A stretch of 13,600 nucleotides of DNA from the NCBI GenBank assembly GCA_002421405.1, contig DIJY01000014.1, forward strand, positions 1-13,600, written 5' to 3'. The notes under the pieces were generated by a model. The model saw nothing but the letters and a program-made list of their open reading frames with translations. It had not been told where the DNA came from and did no database searches. This DNA comes from Caryophanales bacterium UBA5632 (GTDB lineage Bacteria; Bacillota_I; Bacilli_A; Izemoplasmatales; Hujiaoplasmataceae). This document shows, in pieces, positions 6,853 through 13,600 of the stretch. Each line of letters starts with the position of its first letter. The first letter of the stretch is position 1. A program made the translations under genes and the position numbers.

Positions 6853-7764
6853 TTATTTATCTAAATATTTGACTGCCGAAAGTGCAGCTATCGCTCCATC
6901 GGAGATTGCAGTCGCAATTAATCTATAATCTTTTTTTGTTACATCTCCGCATGCAAATAAACCAGGTGATTTTGTTTGCATTTCTGAATTTACTGCAATA
7001 AATCCTTCTTGATCAAGCACATCAAGATTTTTGAGAAATTCAGTTCTCGGTAGATTTCCAACATATACAAAAACGCCTTCTGTCGGAATATTTCTACTTT
7101 TTCCGGTGACTAAATCTTTGACGCTAATCGCATTGATACAAGGTTCGCCAAGAAGACCGGTGACTTGGGTTGATGCGATAATCGATATTTTTGGATTTTG
7201 CTTAACACGATTGATTAATCCGCCTGCTGCCGTCAAGTTTGGTAAATCATGGACAATGGTCACTGATTTCGCAATTTCAGCAAGATATAAGCATTCTTCT
7301 AACGCAGAATCTCCGCCACCAACAATCGTTACATCTTTCTGTTCAAAAAAGATGCCATCACAAACAGCGCAGTATGATAATCCTCGACTTAAATATTGTT
7401 TCTCATCTTTCACGCCCATGGGTCTTGGTTCTGTGCCAGAGGCAATAATGACCGCTCTTGAATGATAAGTATCAATATCAGTTTGTACACGATAAATACC
7501 ATCATTCAAATGAATATCTAAAACATCACCATAAGTGTCTTCAATTTCCAAATCGTGGAGATGGTTAATCATTTTACTGACAAGTTCTTCAGCGCTAACG
7601 CGACTGAAGCCAAGATAATTATCGACTTTATAGGTTGATAATACTCTGCCGCCGGGATTTCCTTTATCCAAAATGATGATTTTTTTGTTCGCTCTTTTGG
7701 CATAGATCGCAGCCATCATGCCTGCAGGTCCACAACCGACAATTAATAAATCACACTGAACCAT
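6853..7764 (-). CDS. trxB: Thioredoxin reductase-like flavoprotein, atypical NADPH site
   Basis: This 303-residue FAD-dependent pyridine-nucleotide-disulfide oxidoreductase has the low-molecular-weight TrxB layout. The FAD dinucleotide motif is VGCGPAG (9-15), the redox centre is SYCAVCDG (Cys132, Cys135), the NAD(P)-binding loop is GGGDSALEE (149-157), and the C-terminal FAD motif is ACGDVTKKDYR. Two departures stand out. The HRRxxxRA motif that binds the NADPH 2'-phosphate is replaced by HDLPNLTA (172-179), and the usual RQ near the C-terminus is RL (281-282). The electron donor may therefore be NADH or something else. Start 7764 is the ATG one base after the lgt stop (TAACATG), giving the usual N-terminus for the family. 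A TTG at 7785 would add seven residues and overlap lgt but has no ribosome binding site. Confidence 0.9.
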   Translation of the reverse strand: MVQCDLLIVGCGPAGMMAAIYAKRANKKIIILDKGNPGGRVLSTYKVDNYLGFSRVSAEELVSKMINHLHDLEIEDTYGDVLDIHLNDGIYRVQTDIDTYHSRAVIIASGTEPRPMGVKDEKQYLSRGLSYCAVCDGIFFEQKDVTIVGGGDSALEECLYLAEIAKSVTIVHDLPNLTAAGGLINRVKQNPKISIIASTQVTGLLGEPCINAISVKDLVTGKSRNIPTEGVFVYVGNLPRTEFLKNLDVLDQEGFIAVNSEMQTKSPGLFACGDVTKKDYRLIATAISDGAIAALSAVKYLDK

Positions 7765-7765
7765 G

Positions 7766-9040
7766 TTATTCTTTGACTTCTTCAATATTTTTTGTCTTGT
7801 TGAGTTCGATACATCCAGAAACCGTGCTGTAAGTCTCGCCTTTTAATTTAAAACGAATATAGAGTGATAATAAAATACCACCTAATATCATTAATACCGA
7901 AGTGACAATCGCAGATTTGAATGTCATTCCTAAAAACTGAAAGACTAGAGGGTCAGTTCTCATGGTTTCAATGAAAATGCGAACACCACCGTACCAAACT
8001 AAATAAAGAGCAAGCAATTCACCAAAGCGAATGGTTTTTACTCTGCGTAATACGAGCATCACTGCGAAGCCAACAAGGTTGAGCATCGATTCATAGAAGA
8101 ATGTCGGATGATAAAAACCAGTCACTGGCGTAACGATATATCCGCCTGATCCTTGGGCAATATACATATTATTAACAATGAATTCCGGAATTCCAATGGA
8201 ATATCTTAAAAAATTGAATTGTTCTTGAAGGGTTAAGTTCGCAACTCCGTTCGTCATTCCCCCAACTAATCCACCATGGGCTTCTTGATTGAAAAAATTA
8301 CCCCATCTGCCAAATGCTTGAGCTAGAATAAATCCAACTGCCATTACATCTAAAACCTTCCATAGATTCATCTTGCGTTTTTTTGTGAAAAGAAGGACGC
8401 AAATGAAGGCCACAAAGAAAGCACCGTGGATTGCGAGTCCGGCTAACCCAAAGGAAGAAAAATCAAGTCGACCAGATGAAAAACCTAGCACTCTAAGCAG
8501 GGAGGGAAAAAACTCACCATATACGAACTGATCCCATTCAAAGACGACATACCATAAACGTGCGCCTAAGATAGAAACTGGAACAATCCATAGAAACCCG
8601 TCGATTAAATCATCTTGGTTAACTCCTGTTCGCTTAATTTCTCTCAAACCAAGAAATAACGATGTCATAATTCCTAACATAATAAAGAAAGAATAGAAAA
8701 CAACCGAACGTCCACCAATCGTTACGAGACGGTTATCTAAAGTATATATCGGAGTAATTCTTGTATTTGACTGTATTTCATCAAAATCGTCCTCCCAAAC
8801 ACTCCAACGGGTAAAGTAAGTATTTTCTTTATTGTCTGGTTCTGCGGGAGGGACAATATTACAAGGTTCGCCAACATTACAAGTGATACTTTTAAGCAAG
8901 GGAGTTTCTGCATATTTATCATAAAATTCAACTGTAAAGGTGCCATCGCCATTGGTAGTAGGTTCATTTGCACAACCTACAATAAATAGTGTCAAAATGA
9001 AAGCGACGATTATTAATCCGTTTCTAATAAATTTAGTCAT
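7766..9040 (-). CDS. lgt: Prolipoprotein diacylglyceryl transferase with N-terminal lipoprotein/InlB-B-repeat-like extension
   Basis: This 424-residue membrane enzyme attaches diacylglycerol to the lipobox Cys of prolipoproteins. The Lgt core spans about 104-400 with the expected motifs: IHGAF (His205), GRWGNFFNQEAHGG (244-257), HPTFFYES, and VRIFIETMR (354-361). Before it, where Lgt usually starts directly, is an extra block of about 100 residues. This block is a signal peptide (KFIRNGLIIVAFILTLFI) with lipobox IVGC (Cys23), then residues 35-100 resembling an InlB-B-repeat (FTVEFYDKY at the start, YFTRWSV, then SNTRITPIY), with Cys54 and Cys60. The topology fits: a lipidated outside domain leading into the first Lgt span. 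AGGAG precedes the ATG by six bases. No ATG, GTG or TTG lies in frame at the start of the core; the first is Met121, inside a membrane span. The gene overlaps hprK by eight bases, and trxB follows after one base. Confidence 0.95.
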   Translation of the reverse strand: MTKFIRNGLIIVAFILTLFIVGCANEPTTNGDGTFTVEFYDKYAETPLLKSITCNVGEPCNIVPPAEPDNKENTYFTRWSVWEDDFDEIQSNTRITPIYTLDNRLVTIGGRSVVFYSFFIMLGIMTSLFLGLREIKRTGVNQDDLIDGFLWIVPVSILGARLWYVVFEWDQFVYGEFFPSLLRVLGFSSGRLDFSSFGLAGLAIHGAFFVAFICVLLFTKKRKMNLWKVLDVMAVGFILAQAFGRWGNFFNQEAHGGLVGGMTNGVANLTLQEQFNFLRYSIGIPEFIVNNMYIAQGSGGYIVTPVTGFYHPTFFYESMLNLVGFAVMLVLRRVKTIRFGELLALYLVWYGGVRIFIETMRTDPLVFQFLGMTFKSAIVTSVLMILGGILLSLYIRFKLKGETYSTVSGCIELNKTKNIEEVKE

Positions 9041-9986
9041 TGTTATCTCCTAGTTTTGAGGCGTTGTTTTTAATCTTATAATTTAATTGATCGCTAAACG
9101 TTTGAGCCGAATGATATCCAAGCATCTTTGATTTATAATCATAGGCCGCCGCTTCCACAAGTGTTGCGGTATTTCTAGCCTCCGTTATTGGTAAAGATAA
9201 CGTCGTAACTTCCGTATCGAGAATCATTTCCTTTTCTTCAGTTAAACCGAGTCGATCAAATGTCTTATTGTCATCCCATTTGACAAGATTAACAATCAAA
9301 GATATTCGTTTCGTTTCTCGATAGGCTCTCGCGCCAAATAGATAGACAACGTTGACAATACCAATACCACGTATTTCAAGGAATTTCTTTAAGATATCGG
9401 GTGCTTCACCAATGACAACGCCCTTTTCTTTTTGATAGATTTCGATTAAATCATCAGCGACTAACATATACCCACGTCGAATGAGTTCAAGCGCGACTTC
9501 ACTCTTACCGATGCCGCTTTGTCCGGTAATAATGACGCCCACACCGTTAATATCGAGCAAAACTCCATGAATCGAAATTCTTTCAGATAGTTTTGATTGT
9601 AAATATGTGAATAACTCACTGAATAATGACGATGTTTTATATGAACTTTTTAATACCGGAATATGATATTCATTGCCAAATCGAATAAAGACATCCGGAA
9701 TTACGACATTCTTAGAAAAAACAAAAGCGGGTGGTTTTTTTTCAAAAAGCATCCGGACACGAATGATTTGGTCCGACGCATTCAACCAATGAAAAAAGGT
9801 TCCTTCTTTCGATCCTATAATTTGGATTCGGTCATGTTCATAAAAATCAAACATTCCTGCTAATTCAAGTCCTGGTTTCGAAAGGCTTGGATTTTTAACT
9901 TCCTGAGTAATGCCCTCGTGACCCGCAATAACTTCAAGTTTTAACGCTTCAATAACTTGTTGAATCGTGATGGGTTTGTTCATCAT
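9033..9986 (-). CDS. hprK: HPr kinase/phosphorylase HprK
   Basis: This 317-residue bifunctional cytosolic enzyme phosphorylates and dephosphorylates HPr on its regulatory serine, linking the phosphotransferase sugar-uptake system to carbon catabolite control. The N-terminal domain (1 to about 130) precedes the catalytic domain, which carries SIHGVLLD (His140), Walker A GQSGIGKS (155-162), ADDL (Asp178, Asp179) and the family signature LEIRGIGIVNVVYLFGARA (203-221). All key elements are present. Two adjacent ATGs follow AGGTGAT. 9986 is used here and 9983 is equally plausible, while the GTG at 9992 lies inside the ribosome binding site. It starts 12 bases after the upstream membrane-protein gene and overlaps lgt by eight bases (ATGACTAA). 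The hprK-lgt pairing is a common Firmicutes arrangement. Confidence 0.97.
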   Translation of the reverse strand: MMNKPITIQQVIEALKLEVIAGHEGITQEVKNPSLSKPGLELAGMFDFYEHDRIQIIGSKEGTFFHWLNASDQIIRVRMLFEKKPPAFVFSKNVVIPDVFIRFGNEYHIPVLKSSYKTSSLFSELFTYLQSKLSERISIHGVLLDINGVGVIITGQSGIGKSEVALELIRRGYMLVADDLIEIYQKEKGVVIGEAPDILKKFLEIRGIGIVNVVYLFGARAYRETKRISLIVNLVKWDDNKTFDRLGLTEEKEMILDTEVTTLSLPITEARNTATLVEAAAYDYKSKMLGYHSAQTFSDQLNYKIKNNASKLGDNND

Positions 9987-9998
9987 AATCACCTGCTT

Positions 9999-10556
9999 TT
10001 ATCGTTTTTTGAATTTCTTATTCAATAGATTGACGCATAATATATAGACTTGTTTGAAAATCATTCTTGAGATTAGAAATAACCCCACAAATACAATGGG
10101 GTATAAGTAATTTTCAAATGAAAAAAGTTCTAATGGGACAAGTAAATCAATGGAATAAATAAATACGAGGTTGAATAAGAAAAATATGAGTCCAGATGAA
10201 TATAAAACTAGTTTTACATGTTTTTTTATCAAGAATTGTTTCATTGCTAACTCAAAAGCTGTAAAGACAAGAGCCATGAACAAATAAATCATTTGGTTAT
10301 TTGACGTTGCGAGTCGAAAACCTTCAATGATAATATAAAACAATATGAAATTGACCAAAAAACCGACGATAAAATTAATCACTAAGTTATTCGAATAATC
10401 GAGTGCTAAGTTAATTTTTATCACATTCGGTTGTGCGGCTTTTTGTTCTTTGATTAATTGTTTCTTTTCTTCTGCATTCTGTTTTTTGACATCTTCGATT
10501 AACTTTTCAAGTTCTTCGATGTCTTTTCGAATGTCTTTGTTATCTTTTTTGTCCAT
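9999..10556 (-). CDS. Coiled-coil plus four-TM membrane protein, unknown function
   Basis: I do not recognise this 185-residue protein. The first 40 residues are almost all charged (Lys, Asp, Glu) with heptad-like leucines and isoleucines (DIEELEKLIEDVKKQNAEE), suggesting a cytosolic coiled coil. Four hydrophobic segments follow at about 57-79, 89-108, 115-139 and 148-168, and the tail is basic (LLNKKFKKR). The start is supported by AGGGA upstream of the ATG. It lies between uvrA (64-base gap with a candidate promoter) and hprK (12-base gap), so it probably heads the hprK-lgt-trxB-whiA-acpS operon. No enzymatic motif is visible; an adaptor or scaffold role would be a guess. Confidence 0.85.
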   Translation of the reverse strand: MDKKDNKDIRKDIEELEKLIEDVKKQNAEEKKQLIKEQKAAQPNVIKINLALDYSNNLVINFIVGFLVNFILFYIIIEGFRLATSNNQMIYLFMALVFTAFELAMKQFLIKKHVKLVLYSSGLIFFLFNLVFIYSIDLLVPLELFSFENYLYPIVFVGLFLISRMIFKQVYILCVNLLNKKFKKR

Positions 10557-10597
10557 GTGTATCCCTAAATCCTTCAGAATGAAGTTAATTTCATCAT

Positions 10598-10626
10598 ATC
10601 ATACTCTTTGTGATAAATCATTACAA
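10598..10626 (-). promoter_or_regulatory. Candidate promoter of the membrane protein-hprK-lgt-trxB-whiA-acpS run
   Basis: On the minus strand, TTGTAA (10621-10626, overlapping the uvrA stop codon) and TATGAT (10598-10603) are separated by 17 bases. A second TATGAT overlaps at 10593-10598. The match is moderate (four and five of six). No terminator is evident after uvrA, so read-through from uvrA is also possible. Confidence 0.45.
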
Positions 10627-13425
10627 AACAGTTTTAAGGTAACTCCCCGTATAACTCGTCGGATGAATAGCAACCATTTCTGGTGTTCCCATCGCGACAA
10701 TACTTCCGCCACGATCTCCGCCTTCGGGTCCTAAATCGATGAGATAATCAGCAACTTTGATAACATCTAGATTGTGCTCAATCACAACCACAGTGGCACC
10801 TTTATCAACAATGTCATTTAAAACATTGAGCAAATTGACGATATCATGTGAATGCAGACCCGTGGTCGGTTCATCAAGGATGTAGATTGATTTATCTGTG
10901 ATGCGTTTATAGAGTTCGCTCGCAAGTTTAACCCGTTGAGCTTCACCCCCTGATAATGTGGTTGAAGATTGGCCAAGTTTGATATATCCTAAACCAACAT
11001 CGTTAATCGTTTTTAATCGGGTGTAAATTTTGGGAACATTCTTAAAAAATTCGACACCAGTTTCAATGGTCATACCGAGAACATCTGCGATTGTTTTACC
11101 TTTATATTTTACTTCGAGAGTTTCTTGGTTATAGCGTGAACCATGACATTCTTCGCATTCAACGTAAATATCGGGCATGAAGTGCATTTCTATCTTAATG
11201 ACACCATCACCTTGACAATGTTCGCATCTTCCACCCTTCACATTAAATGAAAATCGACCTTTGTCATAACCCCTTACTTTCGCTTCATTCGTTTTACTAA
11301 ACAAATCTCTAATTTCATCGAAGACACCGGTATAAGTCGCTGGATTACTTCTGGGTGTTCTACCAATCGCGGATTGGTCAATGTCGATAATTTTATCAAA
11401 TACTTTATAGCCAATTAAATCATCGCATTCTCCAGCAATTTCATTTCGTTTTGTCAGACGATTCACCAATCCTTTATACAAAACTTCGTTGACTAGCGAT
11501 GATTTTCCGGACCCAGAAACACCAGTCACAACGGTGAAACAGCCGACCGGAATATCGACATTCAAATTTTTTAAATTGTTTTGTCTTGCGCCGATAATTG
11601 AAATATATCCTCTTTCATGCGCTCTTCTCAACTTTGGAACTGGAATTGACATCTTTCCTGACAAGTATTTGCCAGTTAATGAAGTTTCAGATGCACGAAG
11701 TTCATCGGGCGTTCCTGCAAATATAACTTCCCCGCCATGAATCCCTGCTCCCGGACCAATATCAACGACAAAATCGGCTTCAGAGATCATTTCCATATCA
11801 TGTTCAACAACAATCATGGTATTGCCAATGTCTCTCATGCCTTTAAGCGTATTAATGAGCCGCATATTATCTTTTTGATGAAGTCCAATCGAAGGTTCAT
11901 CCAAAACATATAGGACACCTGTTAAACGTGAACCAATTTGCGTTGCGAGCCTAATTCTTTGAGATTCACCCCCCGACAAAGTCCCAGAAGATCTTGTTAA
12001 GGAAAGATAATCAAGCCCCACATTAATCAAAAAATTCAATCGAGTTTTGACTTCCCGTAGAATCGGTCTTGATATTTCATATTCACGATCGGTCAATTTC
12101 ATATTTTGAATAAACTCATATAAATGAAGAATACTCATCGAAGTAAAATCATAAATATTTAATCCATTAATCTTAACTGATAATGCCGCCTCATTTAGAC
12201 GTTTTCCATGACAAACCTCGCAAGGAATATCATTCATCATCGATTCAAGCCAATCACGTATCATTCTTGAAGTCGTCTCAATATATCTACGCTCTAAACT
12301 TTTTACAACACCTTCAAAATTACGTTTTTGATTGTGTTCGAATTCGCTCGATTTAGACAAAAATTTGAAATGGATGACTTTTTTAGTTCCATATAATATG
12401 ATGTCTCGTTCTTCTTTGCTTAATTGGTTGAACGGTTTCGTAACATCAATATCAAAAGCTTTACATACTTGCAAAACTTGTTGCAGGTAAATTGAATCTA
12501 TATTTGCATATTTATCTAAGACGCCTTTCATAATTGAAAGTTTATCGTTTGGTATAAGTAAGTTAATATCAATTTTTCGTTTAAATCCTAGTCCCGAACA
12601 TTCAGGACAAGCACCATAGGGAGCGTTAAAAGAAAATAGTCTTGGTTCCAGTGAACCAATTTGAAATCCGCATTCAGGACAACTAAATTGTTCTGAAAAT
12701 AAAGTTTCAACATCATTGATAAGTGCAACCATCAACCCGCCCGAAAGCTTTGTTGCGGTTTCAATTGAGTCATAAAGTCTTGAACGAACGCCATCTTTAA
12801 CGACCAAACGGTCAATCACAACTTCAATGTCATATCTTTTTGTTTTTTCTAAAACAATATCATCATCAAGATCGAAGTCTTCTTTATTAACCCGAACTCG
12901 GGTGTAGCCTTCTTTTCGCAAATCTGATAACGTCTTTTCATGCATCCCTTTTTTTGCACGAACAACTGGCGATAGAACAACTACTTTCGCCCCTTCATTT
13001 TCCATGATTCTGTTCGTCATTTCTTGTATGGTTTGACTTGTTATTTCGATGCCATGAATCGGACAATACGGTATGCCAATTCGCGCATAAAGAAGTCGAA
13101 CGTAATCATAAATTTCAGTCACAGTCCCTACGGTTGACCTCGGGTTATTCGAAGTTGTTTTTTGGTCGATTGATATCGCAGGTGAAAGTCCTTCAATCGA
13201 ATCGACATCAGGTTTTTCCATGTTACCCAAAAATTGTCTTGCATATGCCGAAAGACTTTCAATATATCTTCTTCGACCTTCTTCATAAATGGTATCAAAT
13301 GCCAAACTGGTCTTTCCTGAACCAGAAAGACCGGTCATAACGATTAATTTGTTTTTGGGTAGGGATAAATTTATATTTTTTAGGTTATTTTCTCTTGCGC
13401 CTTTGATGATAATTTGTTCAATCAT
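10621..13425 (-). CDS. uvrA: UvrABC excinuclease subunit A
   Basis: This 934-residue DNA-damage sensor of nucleotide excision repair is an ABC ATPase that loads UvrB at lesions. Both ATP-binding halves are intact: Walker A GLSGSGKT (32-39) and GVSGSGKSS, and signatures LSGGESQRIRLA and LSGGEAQRVKLA (from 824). The first zinc module (CPECGFQIGSLEPRLFSF through CPECSG) and the second (CEHC at 734-737, CEEC at 757-760) each keep four cysteines. DEP-S/T-G-LH Walker B and switch regions are present in both halves. Length and order are normal. The ATG at 13425 is preceded by AAGGTGAG; a GTG at 13434 lies inside that ribosome binding site and is rejected. uvrB is not adjacent, and ligA lies just upstream. 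I saw no LexA-type operator (CGAAC-N4-GTTCG) in the upstream gap. Confidence 0.98.
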   Translation of the reverse strand: MIEQIIIKGARENNLKNINLSLPKNKLIVMTGLSGSGKTSLAFDTIYEEGRRRYIESLSAYARQFLGNMEKPDVDSIEGLSPAISIDQKTTSNNPRSTVGTVTEIYDYVRLLYARIGIPYCPIHGIEITSQTIQEMTNRIMENEGAKVVVLSPVVRAKKGMHEKTLSDLRKEGYTRVRVNKEDFDLDDDIVLEKTKRYDIEVVIDRLVVKDGVRSRLYDSIETATKLSGGLMVALINDVETLFSEQFSCPECGFQIGSLEPRLFSFNAPYGACPECSGLGFKRKIDINLLIPNDKLSIMKGVLDKYANIDSIYLQQVLQVCKAFDIDVTKPFNQLSKEERDIILYGTKKVIHFKFLSKSSEFEHNQKRNFEGVVKSLERRYIETTSRMIRDWLESMMNDIPCEVCHGKRLNEAALSVKINGLNIYDFTSMSILHLYEFIQNMKLTDREYEISRPILREVKTRLNFLINVGLDYLSLTRSSGTLSGGESQRIRLATQIGSRLTGVLYVLDEPSIGLHQKDNMRLINTLKGMRDIGNTMIVVEHDMEMISEADFVVDIGPGAGIHGGEVIFAGTPDELRASETSLTGKYLSGKMSIPVPKLRRAHERGYISIIGARQNNLKNLNVDIPVGCFTVVTGVSGSGKSSLVNEVLYKGLVNRLTKRNEIAGECDDLIGYKVFDKIIDIDQSAIGRTPRSNPATYTGVFDEIRDLFSKTNEAKVRGYDKGRFSFNVKGGRCEHCQGDGVIKIEMHFMPDIYVECEECHGSRYNQETLEVKYKGKTIADVLGMTIETGVEFFKNVPKIYTRLKTINDVGLGYIKLGQSSTTLSGGEAQRVKLASELYKRITDKSIYILDEPTTGLHSHDIVNLLNVLNDIVDKGATVVVIEHNLDVIKVADYLIDLGPEGGDRGGSIVAMGTPEMVAIHPTSYTGSYLKTVL

Positions 13426-13438
13426 TATACTCACCTTG

Positions 13439-13456
13439 CTATATTATATCATATAG
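13439..13456 (-). promoter_or_regulatory. Candidate uvrA promoter, AT-rich palindrome
   Basis: On the minus strand TGA-TATAAT (-10 at 13443-13448) is an extended -10 element, with an overlapping TATGAT at 13448-13453. Both lie inside the imperfect palindrome CTATAT-N6-ATATAG (13439-13456). No good -35 is visible. A start from the first box would fall within the Shine-Dalgarno AAGGTGAG, so the TATGAT register, giving a slightly longer leader, may be the one used. Confidence 0.4.
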
Positions 13457-13469
13457 CATTCCTCTTGAT

Positions 13470-13504
13470 GGAAAACAAAGAATCGTTGATTACGACTCTT
13501 CGTT
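13470..13504 (-). terminator. Probable ligA terminator spanning the stop codon
   Basis: On the minus strand AACGAAGAGTCGT (13492-13504) can pair with ACGATTCTTTGTT (13474-13486) over 13 bp, including two G-U pairs, around loop AATCA. The U-rich 3' arm (CTTTGTTTTCC) can serve as the weak-hybrid tract. The upstream arm lies inside the last codons of ligA and the stop codon TAA sits at the stem-loop junction. Confidence 0.6.
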
Positions 13505-13600
13505 AATAATATTATTAAATTCATCTTCCGATAGTATCTTTACGCCTAACTCAATTCCCTTTGTCAGTTTCGATCCCGCTTCGCTTCCCGCAAGAATAAA
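13490..13600 (-). CDS. ligA: NAD-dependent DNA ligase LigA, C-terminal end of BRCT domain (partial)
   Basis: The last 36 codons of a gene that enters from the right edge, ending in TAA at 13490-13492. The peptide starts FILAGSEAGSKLTKGIELGV, then KILSEDEFNNIINEES. This closely fits the end of the BRCT domain of bacterial NAD-dependent DNA ligase, where an AGxKAGSKL-like motif is followed by an LG-I/V and S-E-x-x-F ending. Reading frame and position support this. The ligase would seal nicks in replication and repair, including the last step of excision repair started by UvrA next door. Only the C-terminus is visible, so the name relies on this motif alone. Confidence 0.85.
   Translation of the reverse strand, partial: FILAGSEAGSKLTKGIELGVKILSEDEFNNIINEES

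Noticed and set aside
7765..7785. TTG start for trxB seven codons upstream
   Set aside because: There is no Shine-Dalgarno sequence, it would overlap lgt, and the ATG at 7764 gives the standard TrxB N-terminus.
8680..8740. Separate lipoprotein gene and lgt gene joined by a sequencing error
   Set aside because: The frame is continuous, with no in-frame start codon or ribosome binding site at the boundary and sensible topology across it. Raw reads would still be needed to exclude an error completely.
13038..13340. Plus-strand open frames inside uvrA, tex, trxB and others
   Set aside because: They are antisense to strongly conserved genes, lack ribosome binding sites and resemble no protein family.
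13435..13489. LexA/DinR operator upstream of uvrA
   Set aside because: I searched for CGAAC-N4-GTTCG-like dyads by eye and found none; only an AT-rich palindrome overlapping the -10 is present.
1..13600. CRISPR arrays, insertion sequences, phage genes or attachment sites
   Set aside because: No direct repeat arrays, transposase or integrase motifs were seen; the region reads as conserved housekeeping chromosome.

Overview
The window is ordinary chromosomal DNA from a low-GC Firmicutes or Tenericutes-type bacterium. Every gene I can support lies on the minus strand. The gene set (uvrA, hprK, lgt, trxB, whiA, acpS, tex), AT-rich promoters and GGAGG-type ribosome binding sites point to that group. 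Several genes have a look I associate with Acholeplasma/Izemoplasma relatives: multi-TM hypothetical proteins and an InlB-B-repeat-like lipoprotein domain. This placement is inference, not a database match. UGA is a stop (it ends acpS) and Trp is encoded by TGG, so the Mycoplasma code is not in use.

The layout follows transcription from right to left. At the right edge is the 3' end of ligA, with a terminator hairpin spanning its stop codon. Next is uvrA with an extended -10 promoter. A tightly packed run follows: a coiled-coil membrane protein, hprK, lgt, trxB, whiA and acpS, with gaps of 1-23 bases or 8-base overlaps, so it is very likely one operon. A membrane-anchored thioredoxin-fold gene then has its own promoter and terminator. 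It is followed by tex with its own promoter, a 7TM-PAS-GGDEF diguanylate cyclase, a six-TM protein of unknown function, a tRNA-Ser(GCU), and the first 18 bases of a second tRNA-Ser at the left edge.

Functionally, the window combines DNA repair (LigA, UvrA), carbon-catabolite signalling (HprK), lipoprotein maturation (Lgt), thiol redox (TrxB and the anchored thioredoxin-like protein), division-linked regulation (WhiA), fatty-acid carrier activation (AcpS), RNA/transcription-associated housekeeping (Tex) and c-di-GMP signalling.

The most unusual item is lgt. Its product begins with its own lipoprotein signal peptide and lipobox Cys, then an extracellular InlB-B-repeat-like domain of about 65 residues, and only then the Lgt enzyme. 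It therefore looks like a lipoprotein-modifying enzyme that is itself a lipoprotein. The neighbouring TrxB is also atypical: it keeps the CAVC redox centre but lacks the arginine motif that normally binds NADPH. The two tRNA-Ser genes have conspicuous perfect inverted repeats at their promoter or leader.
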